A DNA stretch of 14,484 nt from Acidobacteriaceae bacterium (lineage in GTDB: Bacteria > Acidobacteriota > Terriglobia > Terriglobales > SbA1): the NCBI GenBank assembly GCA_003136335.1, contig PLEA01000295.1, positions 1 to 14,484 on the forward strand, read 5' to 3'. Below, one piece after another: positions 13,616 through 14,484 of the stretch (position 1 is its first letter; each line of letters starts with the position of its first letter). The notes under the pieces were generated by a model that ran no database searches, was not told where the DNA came from, and was given only the letters and a program-made list of their open reading frames with translations. The position numbers and the translations under genes were made by a program.

Positions 13616-14484
13616 CGCACTCCCATCCAAATCATGTAGGCAATCACCACCGCGGAGCCGGCCGCGATCCAGCCCGCATAGGAGCGCAGGTTGCCGGACT
13701 GCATGTGGCGGACCTCGTCCGAAACATGCCGCGCGCCATCGGCGGCGTTGTTCACCGTATCGTCGATAACCTTGCGGTCGATTCCTTGCCACAGGATGCT
13801 GGTCGATCCTTGAACTAGCGGCTTGACGAACAGCTTGGCATAGAGTTCATCGACGTAGTACTTATTCAAAACCGCCGTGTAGAAGCCATTCAGCCCGTCG
13901 GCGATCTTTCGCGGAAGGTGCGGCCGGCTCACATAGAGCACATACGCGAAGAACAGGCCCAGAAACGCAACCGCCACCGAAATACCCATCAACACGAACT
14001 CCGTGAGGCTGCTAGCCGTTTCTCCAACTGTTTCTGAGACCGCTCTCGAACCGAACACGGGCGCAAGAAAATGCTCGAATCGGTTTCCGATGCCAACCAA
14101 TCCGCCGACGGTTGAAAGTAGAGCAAGAATCATCAGCGGAACCAGCATGACCATTGGGCTTTCGTGCGGTTCGCCGTGTCCGTGGTCATCGTGACCGTGC
14201 GCGGCGTGGACATGTCCATGCTCGTCGACCTGAGCCCCACCATAGTCTCCCCAGAACGTCATAAACAGGAGGCGGAACATGTAAAAAGAAGTGAGGAACG
14301 CGGTGACAACGCCGACCAGCCAAAACACCCAACTCCCGTGGTCGCTGGAGTACGCTTTCCATAAGATTTCGTCTTTGCTCCAAAAGCCCGCGAATGGCGG
14401 GATTCCGGCGATAGCCAGCGTCGCGATGCCCATGGTGATGAAGGTCCACGGAATGTAAGAGCGCAGCCCGCCCATCTTGCGCAT
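13612..14484 (-). CDS. nuoL: NADH-quinone oxidoreductase subunit L, C-terminal part (5' end outside window)
   Basis: 290 residues; the frame reaches the right edge, and the apparent Met at 14484 is the internal Met of the conserved MRKMGGLR segment, not the start. Full-length NuoL is about 600-700 residues, so roughly the N-terminal half or more is missing. Seen: TMGIATLAIAGIPPFAGFWSKDEIL, the conserved block with the Lys-Asp-Glu motif; SFYMFRLLFMTFWGD; a histidine-rich loop (14161-14223); then the C-terminal region that in complex I forms the long lateral helix and last membrane helix (SYAGWIAAGSAVVIAYMIW). ATGA overlap with nuoM shows coupling. It acts as the distal proton-pumping subunit. 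Confidence 0.94.
   Translation of the reverse strand: MRKMGGLRSYIPWTFITMGIATLAIAGIPPFAGFWSKDEILWKAYSSDHGSWVFWLVGVVTAFLTSFYMFRLLFMTFWGDYGGAQVDEHGHVHAAHGHDDHGHGEPHESPMVMLVPLMILALLSTVGGLVGIGNRFEHFLAPVFGSRAVSETVGETASSLTEFVLMGISVAVAFLGLFFAYVLYVSRPHLPRKIADGLNGFYTAVLNKYYVDELYAKLFVKPLVQGSTSILWQGIDRKVIDDTVNNAADGARHVSDEVRHMQSGNLRSYAGWIAAGSAVVIAYMIWMGVR

Noticed and set aside
13616..13792. 59-codon upstream extension of nuoM
   Set aside because: Arginine-rich sequence in the wrong frame of nuoL, with no similarity to NuoM; the ATGA overlap at 13612-13615 gives a normal-length protein.
1..14484. CRISPR arrays, insertion sequences, tRNA or rRNA genes
   Set aside because: No regularly spaced repeats, transposase motifs, terminal inverted repeats of IS type, or tRNA-like cloverleaf with its conserved bases were seen.

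Overview
The window looks like chromosomal DNA of an Acidobacteriota bacterium (Koribacter/Terriglobales-like). This is inferred from a 1217-residue Oar-type TonB-dependent receptor with an N-terminal carboxypeptidase-regulatory-like domain, a membrane-anchored orphan regulator of a kind I associate with this phylum, moderately high GC, and a nuoL-nuoM-nuoN run with ATGA overlaps. No database search was possible, so the taxon is an inference. I see no mobile element, CRISPR array, rRNA or tRNA.

Layout from left to right. (1) The C-terminal two thirds of an AzgA-like purine permease (+) enters from the left edge and converges on a gene (-) for a one-TM protein with an N-terminal DNA-binding-like domain. 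(2) A 186-bp divergent region carrying short TCACT/AGTGA repeats separates that gene from the large outer-membrane receptor gene (+), which ends in a strong UUCG-capped intrinsic terminator. (3) A fructokinase-like PfkB kinase (+) converges on a two-gene unit (-): a DeoR/AgaR-type repressor and a second PfkB kinase overlapping it by one base (TGATG). The receptor, the two sugar kinases and the sugar-phosphate-type repressor suggest carbohydrate uptake and phosphorylation. (4) A type I-beta DAHP synthase gene (-), the first step of aromatic amino-acid synthesis, has a long 5' leader. (5) Further right on the same strand are a 54-residue Flp-type pilin with its own promoter, then nuoN, nuoM and the 3' part of nuoL (all -), membrane proton-pumping subunits of respiratory complex I.

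The most interesting structure is the DAHP synthase leader (about 10051-10211, minus strand). It holds an unlisted 31-codon ORF with consecutive Tyr-Phe-Trp-Phe codons, then mutually exclusive antiterminator and terminator helices, the terminator ending in a T-rich tract about 30 bases before the DAHP synthase start. This is the architecture of a ribosome-mediated transcription attenuator that senses all three aromatic amino acids. The solitary Flp pilin gene just upstream has no terminator of its own, so its transcript would run into this attenuator.
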